A DNA stretch of 11,420 bases from Pseudomonadota bacterium (GCA_023417515.1 JAEZFL010000023.1:1-11420); one strand, 5' to 3'. Shown: positions 1 to 6,024, counted from the stretch's first letter. Numbers and translations are program-made. The notes: a model not told the origin generated them from the letters alone.

Positions 1-545
1 GTCGCCGTCCGCGCCGTCGTGAGTCGCTGCGCCGCCGCCGGCCGGGCCTCGGCAGGCGCCGGAGCGCGGGTCACCGACGCCTGGCGCAGCAAGGGCTGCT
101 GAGCAGCACGCGGCTGCGCGGCTTCGGTCACCGCCGGACGCGCGGGAGTGGACGCGGCCGACGGCGCCGAAGCCTGGACGACATGGGGCATGGCGGGAGC
201 GGGCTGCGGCGCATCGGCCATGCGCACCGGCGCCTCCATCGGCGAGGCCTGCGACGGCAGCTCGAGCTGGGCCAGCGTGACCTCGCTGTCGAGGAACTGG
301 CCGGCGGTCGGCGCGGTGAATCCGAAATCGGCCGACGCCCAGTGCTGGAGCTGGTGGACCCGGCTGCGCGTCCCAAGCTCGGTGTTCAAGGTTCGGATCG
401 ACTGCTTCAGCTCGGCGATCTGCGAATCGAGCTGGGCGAGCTCGGCGCGCTCGGCCGCGACGCTCAGCGAGAACATGTAGCAGGTGAGCGCGGCCGCGCC
501 GATTCCGGCGACCCAGCCGACCGACTTGAAGCTCCTGGCGCTCAT
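1..545 (-). CDS. ftsL: Cell division protein FtsL-like, partial (C-terminus beyond the left edge)
   Basis: FtsL is a bitopic inner-membrane divisome protein that forms a coiled-coil complex with FtsB and FtsQ and helps activate septal peptidoglycan synthesis. The ATG at 545-543 overlaps the rsmH stop as ATGA, and a strong ribosome site, AAAGGGAGG at 559-551, lies five bases upstream. The frame is open to the window edge (about 181 codons seen). Residues about 9-29 form a transmembrane segment. Residues 32-57 carry a clean a/d heptad series (L36, L39, I43, L46, I50, L53, L57). Then comes LQHWA at 66-70 and a GF..P block, like the membrane-distal FtsL motif. From about residue 90 the chain is a low-complexity Ala/Pro-rich tail, longer than in typical FtsL of about 100-120 residues. 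The identification rests on architecture and on the position directly after rsmH; FtsL sequences diverge strongly. ftsI would be expected next, outside the window. Confidence 0.8.
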   Translation of the reverse strand, partial: MSARSFKSVGWVAGIGAAALTCYMFSLSVAAERAELAQLDSQIAELKQSIRTLNTELGTRSRVHQLQHWASADFGFTAPTAGQFLDSEVTLAQLELPSQASPMEAPVRMADAPQPAPAMPHVVQASAPSAASTPARPAVTEAAQPRAAQQPLLRQASVTRAPAPAEARPAAAQRLTTARTA

Positions 546-1525
546 GCGTGCCTCCCTTTGCTATTCGATGCCCGGGCGAGCGCACCGGTGCGCCGTGCGG
601 CGCGCAGCGTGGCGGAGCGTGCGCGCGGATTGCGTTGGGTTTCTGCGTCGGACGGGCGAACCGCCTTCGCCACCGCCTCGAAGGTCGGCGGCGGGCCCGG
701 CCTGGCCTCGGGCAGATGGCGCGATCCGCCGCCGGCCGCGCCGCTGCGCTCCTTGAGGAAGCGCTTGACGATCCGGTCCTCGAGGCTGTGGAAGGTCACG
801 ACCGCGAGCCGGCCGCCGGGCTTCAGCACCTGCTCGGCCGCCTCGAGCCCGTCCTCGAGCTCGGCAAGCTCCTCGTTCACCGCGATTCGAAGCGCCTGGA
901 AGGTGCGCGTCGCCGGGTCCTTCTTGAGTCCGGGATGGTGGCCGAGCGCGCGGCGCACGACGTCAGCCAGCTCGCCGGTCCGGCTGATCGGCCGCGCCGC
1001 CACGATCGCCCGGGCGACCCGCCGCGACTGCTTCTCCTCGCCATAATGATAGAGGATGTCGGCGAGCTCGGCCTCGTCGGCCTCGTTGACGATGTCGGCG
1101 GCGCTGCGCCCTTCACGGCCCATGCGCATGTCGAGCGGACCGTCGGACTGGAAGGAGAAGCCGCGCTCGGCCTGGTCGAGCTGCATCGACGACACGCCGA
1201 TGTCGAGCGTGACCCCGTCGACGCTGTCGACTCCACGGTCGGCAAGCGCCTGGCGCATCCGGGAGAAACGCTCCGGAACCAGCGCCAGGCGCCCCCCGCT
1301 GGCGGCCGCGATACGCTCCCCGCCTTCGATCGCCAGGGGGTCGCGGTCGAAAGCGAAGACACGGGCCGCCCCACAATCGAGCATGGCCTTGCTGTAGCCT
1401 CCGGCGCCGAAGGTGCCGTCGACATGGGTCTCGCCGGGGGCAATGGCGAGCGCTGCCATGACTTCGTCGATGAGCACCGGCACGTGCGGCGGCGCATTGT
1501 CGTTGGACACGGTCAGGGCGCTCAT
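542..1525 (-). CDS. rsmH: 16S rRNA m4C1402 N4-methyltransferase RsmH (MraW)
   Basis: RsmH transfers a methyl group from S-adenosylmethionine to N4 of C1402 in the 16S rRNA decoding centre. The product is 327 residues, the usual family length. The N-terminus has HVPVLIDEV (14-22), followed by the SAM-binding loop GTFGAGGYS (37-45) and an acidic strand end at FAFDRDP (58-63). Later signatures are LDIGVSSMQLD (108-118), RGFSF (121-125), DGPLDMRM (128-135), RIAVNEEL (213-220) and VTFHSLEDR (243-251), all characteristic of RsmH. I chose the ATG at 1525-1523: it overlaps the mraZ stop as ATGA, has purine-rich AGGAAAGGGG upstream, and places the family N-terminus correctly. The frame stays open far upstream of this ATG, but only as an out-of-frame reading of mraZ. 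The gene is probably translationally coupled to both neighbours. Confidence 0.97.
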   Translation of the reverse strand: MSALTVSNDNAPPHVPVLIDEVMAALAIAPGETHVDGTFGAGGYSKAMLDCGAARVFAFDRDPLAIEGGERIAAASGGRLALVPERFSRMRQALADRGVDSVDGVTLDIGVSSMQLDQAERGFSFQSDGPLDMRMGREGRSAADIVNEADEAELADILYHYGEEKQSRRVARAIVAARPISRTGELADVVRRALGHHPGLKKDPATRTFQALRIAVNEELAELEDGLEAAEQVLKPGGRLAVVTFHSLEDRIVKRFLKERSGAAGGGSRHLPEARPGPPPTFEAVAKAVRPSDAETQRNPRARSATLRAARRTGALARASNSKGRHA

Positions 1526-1992
1526 GCCGCGCCCCTTTCCTCGAGCAGGTCGGCCGCGACCGCGCGGATCGCCGCGGCCTCGCACGTCAGCGCGACCTGC
1601 GGGTTCCAGATCTGGAACTCGCCGCCCATGCCGATGAACATCGCAAGCTCGTCGATCCCGGCGCGCTTCTTGAGGCGCGGCGGCAGGATGATGCGGCCCG
1701 ACGCGTCGTAGACCGTGTCGACGGTGCCGGCGAACAGGCTCGCCTGCATCTCGAGCTCGGCGAGCGGATCGGGATTCTCGCCAAGGCGCTTTTCGGCCTT
1801 GTCCTGCATGACCGCAGAATAATTGGCGTCGTAGCCGACCAGGCACTGGAAGTCGGAATGGGGGCTGAGGACGAGGAGCTTCTCGTCGGAGCGGCGCTCG
1901 ATCTTCTGGCGGATGAAGGCGGGGACGGACAGACGCCCCTTGGCGTCGATCGCGTTCAGCGCGCTTCCCCTGAAGAGATGCTCCCGTTCCAC
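1522..1992 (-). CDS. mraZ: Transcriptional regulator MraZ (dcw cluster), GTG start
   Basis: MraZ is an AbrB-fold DNA-binding protein, usually the first gene of the dcw cluster, and represses its own operon by binding repeated TGGGN boxes. Both SpoVT/AbrB-like half-domains are visible: the first with DAKGR at residues 16-20 followed by LSVP, the second with DASGR at about 96-100 followed by IILPP. From the GTG at 1992-1990 the product is 156 residues, beginning VEREHLFRGS, which matches how the family normally starts. An in-frame ATG at 2046 would add 18 residues (product 174) that do not look like MraZ and has no ribosome site. Upstream of the GTG is GGGG about 8 bases away, only a fair ribosome site. 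The stop TGA overlaps the rsmH ATG. The identity is secure; the exact start is less so. Confidence 0.95.
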   Translation of the reverse strand: MEREHLFRGSALNAIDAKGRLSVPAFIRQKIERRSDEKLLVLSPHSDFQCLVGYDANYSAVMQDKAEKRLGENPDPLAELEMQASLFAGTVDTVYDASGRIILPPRLKKRAGIDELAMFIGMGGEFQIWNPQVALTCEAAAIRAVAADLLEERGAA

Positions 1993-1999
1993 TGACGCG

Positions 2000-2032
2000 C
2001 CCCAAATCCCCAAAACACGGGGCCGCTCCCCA
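2000..2032 (-). promoter_or_regulatory. TGGGG boxes close to the mraZ start
   Basis: On the mraZ coding strand, TGGGG occurs at 2032-2028, 2012-2008 and 2004-2000, immediately upstream of the GTG start. MraZ is known to bind TGGGN repeats in front of its own gene. These copies are spaced 20 and 8 bases apart (start to start), less regular than the upstream array at 2103-2158, so they may be secondary sites. The last one also coincides with the likely ribosome-binding region, so a bound protein could also impede transcription close to the start codon. Confidence 0.4.
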
Positions 2033-2066
2033 GCGACCGCACGCATCCGTGCGGCCGCAGCCGTCA

Positions 2067-2085
2067 GTTCACGATGATCGGGAAC
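2067..2085. promoter_or_regulatory. 19-bp near-perfect palindrome, operator-like
   Basis: The sequence reads GTTCnCGATnATCGnGAAC on both strands. Eight of nine pairs match around a single central base, and only the fifth pair fails. It lies 75 bases upstream of the mraZ GTG, between the start codon and the TGGGN array. Odd-length symmetry of this size is typical of a dimeric helix-turn-helix operator. If transcribed it has too little loop to make a good hairpin, which favours a DNA-level site. I do not recognise the regulator. Confidence 0.45.
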
Positions 2086-2101
2086 AGCCCCTGACTAGCA
2101 A

Positions 2102-2159
2102 TTGGGGATTACCCCAAATGGAGTGGGGATGGAAGGGGTTTTCATGGGTTTTTTGGGGA
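2102..2159 (+). promoter_or_regulatory. Helically phased TGGGN array, probable MraZ operator
   Basis: On the plus strand (the mraZ template strand) TGGGN-type pentamers begin at 2103 (TGGGG), 2124 (TGGGG), 2134 (AGGGG, one mismatch), 2145 (TGGGT) and 2154 (TGGGG). The missing step near 2113 is filled by an inverted copy, CCCCA at 2112-2116, so 2102-2117 also forms a perfect inverted repeat of TTGGGG around ATTA. The steps are about 9-11 bases, one DNA turn. MraZ is known to recognise TGGGN repeats separated by about five bases upstream of mraZ. The match in sequence, spacing and location is good. The orientation relative to mraZ should be compared with characterised examples. Confidence 0.65.
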
Positions 2160-2214
2160 TTTGACGGGCAAACACGGCGCGCGAGACTATGTTTCTATTC
2201 TGTTCCCACTTCTT

Positions 2215-2229
2215 GTTCTTGCACTGTTC
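2215..2229 (+). promoter_or_regulatory. Candidate LexA (SOS) box, GTTC-N7-GTTC
   Basis: GTTC at 2215-2218 and GTTC at 2226-2229 are separated by exactly seven bases, the direct-repeat LexA motif established for alphaproteobacteria. A third GTTC lies at 2202-2205, but with 9-base spacing. The site falls just downstream of the candidate mraZ promoter, where a repressor could block transcription. By chance such a motif would appear roughly 0.35 times in a window this long on both strands but only about 0.01 times in this gap. That is suggestive, not proof. No LexA gene is in the window. Confidence 0.4.
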
Positions 2230-2242
2230 ACCGGTACAGGCC

Positions 2243-2251
2243 TGTGGATAA
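2243..2251 (-). promoter_or_regulatory. DnaA box, exact TTATCCACA
   Basis: The minus strand reads TTATCCACA from 2251 to 2243, identical to the high-affinity DnaA box consensus. It overlaps the candidate -10 element CATTAT of the minus-strand promoter by four bases. One isolated box does not make an origin: there is no cluster of boxes and no dnaA or dnaN nearby. A role in transcriptional control of the dcw cluster is the more natural reading. An exact 9-mer is expected about 0.09 times by chance across the window on both strands, and far less in this short gap. Confidence 0.45.
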
Positions 2252-2276
2252 TGTTGTTGGCAAAGCCACCGCGCAA
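2248..2276 (-). promoter_or_regulatory. Candidate sigma-70-type promoter for mraZ-rsmH-ftsL
   Basis: On the minus strand, TTGCGC at 2276-2271 is followed after 17 bases by CATTAT at 2253-2248, matching three and four of six consensus bases. It would start transcription near 2241 and give a leader of about 250 bases to the mraZ GTG. The LexA-type motif and the TGGGN array would then both lie downstream of the start site. This is a motif match only; another promoter closer to mraZ is possible. Confidence 0.35.
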
Positions 2277-2362
2277 GGGGGCGCGACGGAGAGCCGACTC
2301 GGCGCTCCGCAACGCGGCCCCAGATCAAGTAATCGGAAAGTCGAGCCGACGGCGCGGTCAGA

Positions 2363-2599
2363 TTAAGGCTGGACGGGCGCCGTGCTGTTGGCCTGGTTGA
2401 CCTCGGCGCGGGGCGCGACCCCGAGCTCGGCCAGCGGCTCCTCGGGCACGACCGTGTTGGCCGCGACCGCATTCTCGCCCGTCAGATCTTCGGAAGTGAT
2501 CGGCGCCTCATCCTGCGGGGTCCCGGTCAAGGCCGCGGCCAACAGCACCGCGACGAAGACGAATCCCAGGCCGGTAAGGCCGATCCGAACTCGCTGCAT
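2363..2599 (-). CDS. Small single-pass membrane protein of unknown function
   Basis: This 78-residue product starts at the ATG at 2599-2597; an in-frame start ten residues upstream adds only a Pro/Val-rich stub. Residues about 5-26 are a hydrophobic segment (IGLTGLGF then VFVAVLLAAALTG) preceded by two arginines, so it is a single membrane anchor or an uncleaved signal. The rest is acidic and rich in Ala, Pro, Glu and Asn, without cysteine or catalytic-looking motifs. I do not recognise a family. Two features support a real gene: the regular membrane/hydrophilic-tail layout, and the intergenic region it shares with the divergent lipoprotein gene. A TTATAA at 2613-2608 could be its -10 element and would give an almost leaderless transcript, but I see no good -35 and only a weak ribosome site. 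Confidence 0.6.
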   Translation of the reverse strand: MQRVRIGLTGLGFVFVAVLLAAALTGTPQDEAPITSEDLTGENAVAANTVVPEEPLAELGVAPRAEVNQANSTAPVQP

Positions 2600-2726
2600 G
2601 GGGGGCCTTATAACCGGCACGGCCGGCAAGCGCCACCGTCTGGCAGCGCCCGGCTAAATCGCGATTGGTCCGACAAAAGTTAACATCGCCCTTGACGCAA
2701 GGAAACTCGGTCGCAAAACGCCACCC

Positions 2727-3101
2727 ATGAAGACCCCCAACCTCCTCGCGGCCGCTTCCCTCGCGGCCCTGATCACCCTCGCCGCCTGCAACAAGGAGCC
2801 CGAGGTCATCGGCGGGCCCGCCGATCCGCAGGCCGAAGCCCTCAGGAATGCGCCTCCGGTCGAGCTTCCCCCGTCAATCGCCGCCAGCCGCACCTATCGC
2901 TGCGCCGACAACAGCCTCATCTATGTCGACTTCTTCAGCAACGATACGGCCACTGTACGCACCTCGGAGAATGGCGAGCGCCACCAGCTCGCCAAGGCCG
3001 AAGGCGGCGCCTTCGAGGCGACCGGCTATTCGGTCAGCGCCAATGCCGAAACCATCCAGTTCAAGGCACCCGACAAGGCACAGCAAAGCTGCCGCGCCTG
3101 A
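2727..3101 (+). CDS. MliC-like lipoprotein (putative C-type lysozyme inhibitor)
   Basis: The product has 124 residues. It begins with a lipoprotein signal peptide: Lys2, a hydrophobic stretch from 6 to 18 and a lipobox LAAC with Cys21 as the lipidated residue. Residue 22 is Asn rather than Asp, so outer-membrane sorting is likely. After a Pro-rich linker, residues about 57-124 resemble the MliC/PliC fold. There is YRC (57-59), then alternating strands (SLIYVDF, TATVRTS), a Gly/Ala/Tyr region and a final Cys at 122, probably disulfide-bonded to Cys59. Family members are periplasm-facing lipoproteins that inhibit C-type lysozyme. The similarity is partial (the usual SGxxY motif appears only as a diverged EATGY), so the function is a hypothesis. 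No clear ribosome site precedes the ATG. An excellent terminator follows. Confidence 0.65.
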   Translation: MKTPNLLAAASLAALITLAACNKEPEVIGGPADPQAEALRNAPPVELPPSIAASRTYRCADNSLIYVDFFSNDTATVRTSENGERHQLAKAEGGAFEATGYSVSANAETIQFKAPDKAQQSCRA

Positions 3102-3123
3102 GGGCCGGGCCAACGCAATCCAC

Positions 3124-3159
3124 GGGCCGGCCGGGACACACGTCCCGCCGGCCCTTTTT
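3124..3159 (+). terminator. Rho-independent terminator after the MliC-like gene
   Basis: A GC-rich stem has arms at 3124-3137 and 3142-3154: seven bp (GGGCCGG with CCGGCCC), a one-base bulge, then six bp (CGGGAC with GTCCCG), closing an ACAC tetraloop. TTTTT follows directly at 3155-3159. There is no matching T-tract on the other strand, so it serves the plus-strand lipoprotein gene and not the convergent VOC gene ending at 3172. Confidence 0.9.
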
Positions 3160-3171
3160 CTTGGGGACCGC

Positions 3172-3663
3172 TCAGGCCGGCTGGGGCTGGGACGGGGCCG
3201 GCTCGGCCTGCTGGCTGAAGGCGTCCATCCGTCGCTGCATCTCGTCCTCGGCCACGTCCTCGACATGGGTCGAGATCGTCCAGCGATGCCCGAACGGATC
3301 CACGATCGTGCCGCTGCGGTCGCCGTAGAACTGGTTCTCGACCGGCCGCTCGACCGTCGCTCCGGCGGCGACCGCGCGGGCGAAGGCGGAATCGACGTCC
3401 TCGACGTAGATCATCAGGCTCGACGTCGCGCCGCCGCGGCTCTTGGGGCCGCGAATGTCCATATCGGGCCACTCGTCCGACAGCATCACGACCGAATCGC
3501 CGATCCTGATCTCGGCATGGCCGATCTTGTCGCCCATCGGCAGGCGAAGCACCTCGGTCGCGCCGAGCGCCTGGGTGTAGAAGCGAATCGCCTCCTCCGC
3601 CCCGTCGACGACGAGATAGGGCGTAACAACATGATAGCCTTCGGGTATCGCTCTCACGACCAT
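3172..3663 (-). CDS. VOC superfamily protein, PhnB/glyoxalase-like
   Basis: This 163-residue protein has the vicinal-oxygen-chelate fold pattern. The first beta-alpha unit is TPYLVVDGAEEAIRFYTQALGA (14-35), followed by GHAEIRIGDS (48-57). The second unit is YVEDVDSAFARAVAAGA (86-102), closing with QFYGDRSG and DPFGHRW (111-128). The strings QFYGDRSG and FGHRW are typical of the PhnB-like subgroup. His49, Glu51 and His126 are candidate metal ligands. Members of this subgroup have mostly unknown substrates, so no reaction is assigned. The C-terminus ends in a short Pro/Ala/Gln-rich tail. The start is well supported by AAGGGAG at 3677-3671, seven bases upstream. The gene is monocistronic and divergent from purL, with 93 bases between the two starts. 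Confidence 0.88.
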   Translation of the reverse strand: MVVRAIPEGYHVVTPYLVVDGAEEAIRFYTQALGATEVLRLPMGDKIGHAEIRIGDSVVMLSDEWPDMDIRGPKSRGGATSSLMIYVEDVDSAFARAVAAGATVERPVENQFYGDRSGTIVDPFGHRWTISTHVEDVAEDEMQRRMDAFSQQAEPAPSQPQPA

Positions 3664-3756
3664 GATCAGTCTCCCTTGTGGCGGAACAAAGCGTGATCAT
3701 CTTTACACCTGCACGCACTTTTCGACAAACGGATTCGCCCCGGCTAAGGCGCCGCC

Positions 3757-5988
3757 ATGAAGTCCGCGATCACCCCCGAAATCGTCGCCGAGCACGGCCT
3801 CAGCCCCGAAGAATATGACCGCGTCCTCCACGCCTTGGGACGCGAGCCGAACCTCACCGAGCTCGGCATCTTCTCGGTCATGTGGTCGGAGCATTGCTCC
3901 TACAAGAGCTCGCGAATCCACCTGAAGAAGCTGCCGACCAGCGCGCCCTGGGTGATCTGCGGCCCCGGCGAGAATGCCGGAGTCATCGACATCGGCGACG
4001 GCCAGGCGGCCATCTTCAAGATGGAGAGCCACAACCACCCCACCAACCCCGACCCCTATCCGGGCGCCGCGACCGGGGTCGGCGGGATCCTTCGCGACGT
4101 CTTCACCATGGGCGCGCGCCCGGTCGCCAACATGAATGCGCTTCGCTTCGGCCGGCCCGACCATCCCAGGATGCGCCACCTGATCGCCGGAGTCGTCTCC
4201 GGAATCGGCGGCTACGGCAATTGCGTCGGAGTTCCCACGGTCGGCGGCGAGGTCGATTTCCATGCCGCCTATGACGGCAACATCCTGGTCAACGCGATGA
4301 CCGTGGGCATCGCCGACACCGATAAGATCTTCTATTCGGCCGCCTCGGGCGTCGGCAATCCGATCGTCTATGTCGGTTCCAAGACCGGCCGCGACGGAAT
4401 CCACGGCGCGACCATGGCCTCGGCCGATTTCGGCGAGGACAGCGACGAGAAGCGCCCGACCGTCCAGGTCGGCGATCCCTTCACCGAGAAGCTTCTCATC
4501 GAGGCCTGTCTCGAGCTGATGGCGTCCGACGCGATCGTCGCGATCCAGGACATGGGCGCGGCCGGCCTCACCTCTTCCTCGGTCGAGATGGCGTCCAAGG
4601 GCGGAGTCGGCATCGAGCTGATCATGGACGACGTGCCCCAGCGCGAGGCGGGCATGACGCCCTATGAGATGATGCTGTCGGAGAGCCAGGAGCGCATGCT
4701 CATGGTATTGAAGCCCGGCCGCGAGGCCTTCGCCGAGGCGATCTTCCGCAAGTGGGAGCTCGATTTCGCGGTGATCGGCCACGTCACCGACACCGGCCGC
4801 ATGATCCTCAAATGGAAGGGCGACATCGTCGCCGACATCCCGCTCGCGCCGCTCGCCGACGAGGCGCCGCTCTACGACCGGCCTTATGTGTCGCCGGAGG
4901 AATATCGGGCCTGGGCGAATATCCGCCCGCTCGGCGACGTCCCGGCCAGCGCCGATCCCGCGGCCGACCTCTTGAAGCTCGTCGGCTCGCCCGACCTCGC
5001 CAGCCGGCGCTGGATCTACGAGCAATATGATTCGAAGGTCGGCGGCGACACCATCCAGGAGCCCGGCGGCGATTCCGCGGTCGTGCGAGTCCACGGTACC
5101 GGCAAGGCGCTCGCCATCACCACCGACTGCACGCCGCGTTATTGCTATGCCGACCCGCACGAGGGCGGCAAGCAGGCGATCGCCGAGGCCTGGCGCAATC
5201 TCTCCGCGGTCGGAGCGACCCCGCTCGCAGTCACCAACTGCCTCAACTTCGCCAACCCGCAGCGCCCCGAGATCATGGCCCAGATCGTCGGCTGCCTCGA
5301 CGGCATGTCCGAGGCGTGCCGCGCCCTCGACTTCCCGATCGTCTCCGGCAACGTCTCCCTCTACAACGAGAGCAAGGCGACCGGCGGCGGCTCCGCCATC
5401 CTTCCGACCCCGGCGATCGGCGGCGTGGGGCTGCTCAAGGAGTGGCAGCGCTCCGCGGGCGCCGCGTTCAGGAACGACGGCGACGACATCTGGCTGATCG
5501 GCGAGGCGCCCTCGCATCTCGGCCAGTCGCTGTGGCTTCGCGAGATCGCCGGCCTCGAGCTCGCCGATGCCGGTCTCCCGCCGCGCGTCGACCTCGCCGC
5601 CGAGCGCCGCCACGGCGAAGCGGTGCGATCGCTGATCGAGCGCGGCCTCGTCACCGCGGTCCACGACGTGTCCGACGGCGGCCTTCTCGTCGCGCTCGCC
5701 GAGATGGCGATGGCCGGCCGCCTCGGCGCGACGCTCGACCCCAGCCGCTGGGGCGACATCGATCCCGCCGCCTTCTTCTTCGGCGAGGACCAGGGCCGCT
5801 ACGTCGTCGCCACGAGCAATTCCGACCCGGTCCTGCGCGCGCTGGCCGAAGCCGGGGTCCCGCACCTCTTCCTCGGCTCGGTCGGCGGCGACTCGATCGC
5901 GCTGCCGGGTGGCAGAGTCGCCCTCGCCGACCTTCGCGCCGCACACGAAGGCTTCTTCCCCAACCTCATGGAAGGCGAGCTGGCCTGA
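3757..5988 (+). CDS. purL: Phosphoribosylformylglycinamidine synthase subunit PurL
   Basis: PurL is the ATP-dependent synthetase subunit that converts formylglycinamide ribonucleotide plus ammonia to formylglycinamidine ribonucleotide, the fourth step of purine synthesis. At 743 residues it is the small PurL form, which works with separate PurQ (glutaminase) and PurS. Neither is in this window, although in many alphaproteobacteria they lie just upstream. Visible motifs: SEHCSYKSSR (44-53), GPGENAG (69-75), the MESHNHPT active-site segment (89-96) followed by GAATGVGGILRD, QDMGAAGLTSS in the middle, GNVSLYNE (531-538), and VHDVSDGGLL (635-644) in the second AIRS-like half. The two AIRS-type halves are both complete. 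The start ATG has a modest AAGG about nine bases upstream. Cytoplasmic. Confidence 0.98.
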   Translation: MKSAITPEIVAEHGLSPEEYDRVLHALGREPNLTELGIFSVMWSEHCSYKSSRIHLKKLPTSAPWVICGPGENAGVIDIGDGQAAIFKMESHNHPTNPDPYPGAATGVGGILRDVFTMGARPVANMNALRFGRPDHPRMRHLIAGVVSGIGGYGNCVGVPTVGGEVDFHAAYDGNILVNAMTVGIADTDKIFYSAASGVGNPIVYVGSKTGRDGIHGATMASADFGEDSDEKRPTVQVGDPFTEKLLIEACLELMASDAIVAIQDMGAAGLTSSSVEMASKGGVGIELIMDDVPQREAGMTPYEMMLSESQERMLMVLKPGREAFAEAIFRKWELDFAVIGHVTDTGRMILKWKGDIVADIPLAPLADEAPLYDRPYVSPEEYRAWANIRPLGDVPASADPAADLLKLVGSPDLASRRWIYEQYDSKVGGDTIQEPGGDSAVVRVHGTGKALAITTDCTPRYCYADPHEGGKQAIAEAWRNLSAVGATPLAVTNCLNFANPQRPEIMAQIVGCLDGMSEACRALDFPIVSGNVSLYNESKATGGGSAILPTPAIGGVGLLKEWQRSAGAAFRNDGDDIWLIGEAPSHLGQSLWLREIAGLELADAGLPPRVDLAAERRHGEAVRSLIERGLVTAVHDVSDGGLLVALAEMAMAGRLGATLDPSRWGDIDPAAFFFGEDQGRYVVATSNSDPVLRALAEAGVPHLFLGSVGGDSIALPGGRVALADLRAAHEGFFPNLMEGELA

Positions 5989-6024
5989 CCCCACCCCCCT
6001 CGACTCACTCGGTCACGGCCAGGG

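Larger units (their letters stand above)
1993..2362. other. 370-base non-coding control region upstream of mraZ
   Basis: I find no convincing gene between the mraZ GTG and the end of the small membrane-protein gene. Short open frames here have no ribosome site and no family resemblance. The stretch is locally AT-richer than its surroundings (about 2100-2260) and dense in motifs. In order of increasing distance from mraZ these are TGGGG boxes near the start, a 19-bp near-palindrome, a larger TGGGN array, a GTTC-N7-GTTC motif, an exact DnaA box and a candidate promoter. The part from about 2280 to 2362 shows nothing I can interpret beyond a repeated GAGCCGAC (2290-2297 and 2343-2350). The small membrane-protein gene upstream points the same way as mraZ, so read-through from it is possible; I see no strong terminator between them. 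Confidence 0.6.

Noticed and set aside
183..1046. Plus-strand open frames across ftsL and rsmH
   Set aside because: They are antisense to recognised genes, low in complexity and have no ribosome site or known domain.
1526..2005. N-terminal extension of rsmH by 160 residues
   Set aside because: The added sequence is an out-of-frame reading of mraZ. The ATG at 1525 with the ATGA overlap and the family N-terminus decides the start.
1993..2046. ATG start at 2046 for mraZ
   Set aside because: It lacks a ribosome site, adds 18 residues not typical of MraZ and would place TGGGG boxes inside the coding region. The GTG at 1992 fits the family start.
2161..2190. Plus-strand promoter-like TTGACG-N18-GACTAT, possibly driving a small RNA or ORF 2161-2400
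   Set aside because: No plausible plus-strand gene or terminator follows before the minus-strand small-protein gene, and the -10 is poor. The frame starting at 2161 shows no family features.
2243..2251. A replication origin, based on the DnaA box
   Set aside because: Only one box is seen. No box cluster, AT-rich unwinding element or origin-linked gene (dnaA, dnaN, hemE) is present.
2290..2350. Direct repeat GAGCCGAC at 2290-2297 and 2343-2350
   Set aside because: Eight GC-rich bases repeated once is likely by chance, and no flanking structure supports a mobile element or attachment site.
3703..5994. A 763-codon open frame on the minus strand covering all of purL
   Set aside because: It mirrors purL codon for codon in a GC-rich genome, has a repetitive Arg/Gly/Asp/Ala/Val-rich composition with no recognisable domain, and no ribosome site. 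It is a shadow of purL.
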